Shown: piece by piece, positions 7,006 through 7,995 of the stretch
How positions within the stretch are numbered: position 1 is the stretch's first letter
Layout of the letters: the number at the start of each line of letters is the position of its first letter
NCBI GenBank assembly: GCA_904502215.1
Contig: CAJGDQ010000041.1
Span: 1 to 7,995, forward strand
From: Clostridiaceae bacterium
GTDB lineage: Bacteria; Bacillota; Clostridia; Oscillospirales; Acutalibacteraceae
Reading direction: 5' to 3'
DNA length: 7,995 nucleotides
Position numbers and translations under genes: made by a program
The notes under the pieces: model-generated
The model's database searches: none
What the model saw: only the letters and a program-made list of their open reading frames with translations
Told to the model about the DNA's origin: nothing

Positions 7006-7484
7006 ATCCAAATTTGCCCCCTATCATCTTCATTGGAGGATAAAAGCTCAACATCCATTTCTTTATATCTTCTCATAACAAAATGGGTTGAGGTTGAGGT
7101 GACCGAATCAATGGTTGCAAGCTCCTTTGCAACGAATTTAGCAATATCTTGAAGGGTTTTGCCCTTAACAACAACATTAAGGTCATATACGCCCGACATA
7201 AGATAAACCGATTCAACCTCATTGTATTTCATAATCTTTTTAGCAACATCCTCGAAGCCAAGACCTGCAGTTGGAACAACCTTGAGCTCAATAATGGCCG
7301 AAACATAAGCTCCATCTAGTTTATCCCAGTCAATAAGAGCTTTATAGCCTCTAAGCAGACCGTCCTTTTCAAGTTCTTTAATAGCGGTTTCAACCTCCGC
7401 TATATCTTTATCAAGCATAGTTGCGATTTCTTCAGTAGTGAAACGAGCATTGCGAGCTAATAATTTTAAGATTTCCAATTTCAT
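7002..7484 (-). CDS. Lrp/AsnC-family transcriptional regulator
   Basis: This 160-residue protein matches the length and two-domain layout of Lrp/AsnC regulators. A winged helix-turn-helix occupies about residues 1-52 (LEILKLLARNARFTTEEIA, then EVETAIKELEKDGLL). An effector-binding, oligomerising RAM domain (about 61-140) contains the GVYDLNVVV glycine-rich turn. Such proteins bind DNA as dimers and octamers and usually sense an amino acid. The start ATG (7484-7482) is chosen because AAGGAG lies 9 nt upstream; the open frame extends to 7550, but that part is the T-box terminator region and is not coding. It is the first gene of an operon with the aminotransferase, overlapping it by 4 nt. Expression is expected to depend on the T-box leader. 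Its targets are unknown; control of its own operon or of related amino-acid genes is plausible. Confidence 0.95.
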   Translation of the reverse strand: MKLEILKLLARNARFTTEEIATMLDKDIAEVETAIKELEKDGLLRGYKALIDWDKLDGAYVSAIIELKVVPTAGLGFEDVAKKIMKYNEVESVYLMSGVYDLNVVVKGKTLQDIAKFVAKELATIDSVTSTSTHFVMRRYKEMDVELLSSNEDDRGQIWI

Positions 7485-7493
7485 AATTTCCAT

Positions 7494-7499
7494 CTCCTT
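7494..7499 (-). promoter_or_regulatory. Shine-Dalgarno deciding the Lrp-family start
   Basis: The minus strand reads AAGGAG 9 nt ahead of the ATG at 7484. Another in-frame ATG (at 7493) directly abuts this sequence and so is too close to be served by it. Confidence 0.85.
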
Positions 7500-7500
7500 A

Positions 7501-7530
7501 AAAAAATAACGCCCTGATAAAATCAGGGCG
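7501..7530 (-). terminator. T-box regulatory terminator
   Basis: On the minus strand CGCCCTGAT and ATCAGGGCG form a perfect 9-bp stem (7522-7530 with 7510-7518) with a TTT loop, followed by TTATTTTTT (7509-7501). It ends directly before the ribosome binding site of the regulator. The 5' arm can instead pair its CCT with the AGG at the start of the T-box sequence, giving the competing antiterminator. Confidence 0.93.
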
Positions 7531-7714
7531 AAAATAATCCGCGGTACCACCTAAATTCAGGGAATAACCCTGCACTCAAAACCGATAACGGCGGTTTGCC
7601 GATGCACCTTTCGGGCATAGCTCAGGGAGAGCTTCTCTAAACCTTTGCGAAGGGTTTTCACCAAACACCCTCTCTCTAAACGCTTTAGTTAAGATACTAA
7701 TTCCCATCAAAGCC
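7501..7714 (-). ncRNA. T-box riboswitch (leader of the Lrp/aminotransferase operon)
   Basis: The minus strand carries a full T-box leader that senses the charging state of a tRNA. The diagnostic T-box sequence AGGTGGTACCGCGG is at 7552-7539; its TGGT bulge would pair with the tRNA 3' end and predicts discriminator base A. Stem I begins near 7714: GCTT/GAGC and GGGA/TCCC flank a kink-turn-like TGAT/T region, AGTA (an S-turn) sits in the specifier loop, and AGGGT/ACCCT encloses the conserved distal loop GTTTGGTGAAA. Stem II is represented by CCGA/TCGG and AAACCG/CGGTTT hairpins. Stem III is CAGGG/CCCTG (7572-7558). The specifier codon sits in AGAAGCTCTCCC: by the GAA-NNN pattern it is GCT (Ala), and one base later it is CTC (Leu). 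Both fit an A discriminator. Uncharged cognate tRNA should favour read-through into the regulator and aminotransferase genes. Confidence 0.95.
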
Positions 7715-7729
7715 TTTTCTATTTATTTA

Positions 7730-7758
7730 ATCATACTATTTTGAATAGGATATGTCAA
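7730..7758 (-). promoter_or_regulatory. Near-consensus promoter of the T-box operon
   Basis: On the minus strand a perfect -35 box TTGACA (7758-7753) and a -10 box TATGAT (7735-7730) are separated by 17 nt. Transcription should start near 7723, about 10 nt before Stem I of the T-box. Such a strong promoter fits control by premature termination. Confidence 0.9.
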
Positions 7759-7787
7759 GGAAAATTTGTTTTGAGGAGTTCTTAATA

Positions 7788-7848
7788 CACGCAAAAGCGT
7801 GATTACATGCGCCTTACGGCGATTACATACCAATCCTTCGGATTAGAT
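7788..7848. repeat. Tandem array of three small hairpins with a 20-nt period
   Basis: Three units repeat every 20 nt. Each is a small hairpin followed by a conserved heptamer: ATTACAT at 7802, ATTACAT at 7822 and ATTAGAT at 7842. The hairpins are CACGC-AAAA-GCGTG (7788-7801), CGCC-TTAC-GGCG (7810-7821) and AATCC-TTC-GGATT (7832-7844). The stem sequences differ from unit to unit but each is fully self-complementary. The third heptamer shares its ATT with the third stem. The array lies between the T-box promoter and the tRNA terminator and overlaps no gene. It could be a dispersed intergenic repeat or a structured RNA tail; neither can be decided here. Confidence 0.7.
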
Positions 7849-7882
7849 AAAAAAGAACGAAGCTTATGCTTCGTTCTTTTTT
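7849..7882. terminator. Terminator of the tRNA-Leu gene
   Basis: A perfect inverted repeat has 15-bp arms (7849-7863 and 7868-7882) and loop TTAT. Its core GAACGAAGC/GCTTCGTTC is flanked by six A and six T, so it can act on either strand. Its right end includes the last base of the tRNA CCA tail. Confidence 0.9.
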
Positions 7883-7968
7883 GGTGCCGGTGGCCGGACT
7901 CGAACCGGCACGGTGTCGCCACCGGTGGATTTTGAGTCCACTACGTCTGCCAATTCCATCACACCGGC
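7882..7968 (-). tRNA. tRNA-Leu (anticodon CAA)
   Basis: This 87-nt gene includes an encoded CCA. The acceptor stem is GCCGGTG/CACCGGC, followed by discriminator A and CCA. The anticodon stem GTGGA/TCCAC carries the loop CTCAAAA, giving anticodon CAA (minus strand of 7934-7932), which reads UUG leucine codons. A long variable arm (CGGTG...CACCG) marks it as a class II tRNA, and GGTTCGAGTCC is the T-loop region. It is the only RNA product of its transcript visible here. Confidence 0.97.
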
Positions 7969-7987
7969 AAATTTACTTGACTAATGT

Positions 7988-7993
7988 ATTATA
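7988..7993 (-). promoter_or_regulatory. -10 box of the tRNA-Leu promoter (rest beyond window)
   Basis: The minus strand reads TATAAT, a perfect -10 hexamer, 19 nt before the tRNA 5' end. The -35 box would lie past the right edge, so it cannot be checked. Confidence 0.6.
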
Positions 7994-7995
7994 TA

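Noticed and set aside
7485..7550. N-terminal extension of the Lrp-type regulator
   Set aside because: This stretch is the T-box terminator, T tract and ribosome binding site; the Lrp fold begins at the ATG at 7484.
7788..7848. CRISPR array
   Set aside because: The conserved part is only 7 nt, the period is 20 nt, and the spacers are self-complementary hairpins. No cas gene is present.
7660..7968. Regulation of the T-box by the adjacent tRNA-Leu gene as a matched pair
   Set aside because: The tRNA has anticodon CAA and reads UUG, which matches neither candidate specifier (GCU or CUC), so the adjacency is not evidence of pairing.
1..7995. Mobile element or prophage
   Set aside because: No transposase, integrase, terminal repeats or phage genes were found. 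The tRNA gene is intact, and no duplicated tRNA 3' end that would mark an attachment site was seen in the window.

Overview
The window looks like chromosome of a low-GC Gram-positive anaerobe, probably a Clostridia/Oscillospiraceae-type member of the Firmicutes. The basis is AT-rich DNA with sigma-A-type promoters (TTGACA/TATGAT-like boxes with 17-nt spacers), strong AGGAGG-type ribosome binding sites, a class D-like sortase, a T-box riboswitch, paired BaiN-like and COG2509-like flavoproteins, and intrinsic terminators after most units. Nothing in the protein-coding part looks mobile: there is no transposase, integrase, phage gene or CRISPR array.

Layout, left to right. (1) 2-1248, plus strand: the 3' part of a sortase gene overlaps a gene for a four-helix membrane protein of unknown function. 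The unit ends in a terminator whose stem is built from the last codons of the membrane protein. (2) 1250-4147, plus: a well-formed promoter drives two translationally coupled FAD-dependent oxidoreductases (BaiN/HI0933-like, then COG2509-like), followed by a terminator. (3) 4084-4638, minus: a convergent AT-rich gene of unknown function, possibly a degenerate relative of histidine-kinase ATPase domains, started by a TTG behind a strong Shine-Dalgarno sequence. (4) 4716-5839, plus: monocistronic glycolytic gap with its own promoter and strong RBS, ending in a long bidirectional terminator. (5) 5836-7758, minus: an operon of an Lrp/AsnC-type regulator and a PLP aminotransferase. It is transcribed from a near-consensus promoter and preceded by a complete T-box leader with its terminator. 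(6) 7788-7848: three tandem small hairpins with a 20-nt period, each followed by ATTACAT or ATTAGAT. (7) 7849-7993, minus: tRNA-Leu(CAA) with encoded CCA, its terminator, and a -10 box at the window edge.

How parts work together. The best supported regulatory circuit is the T-box/Lrp/aminotransferase operon. An uncharged tRNA is predicted to allow read-through into a gene for an amino-acid-responsive regulator and an amino-acid-metabolising enzyme, so tRNA charging would set the dose of a transcription factor. The specifier codon cannot be fixed by eye (GCU Ala or CUC Leu). The most unusual non-coding element is the tandem hairpin/ATTACAT array, in which the spacer is conserved while the stems differ in sequence but keep their pairing.
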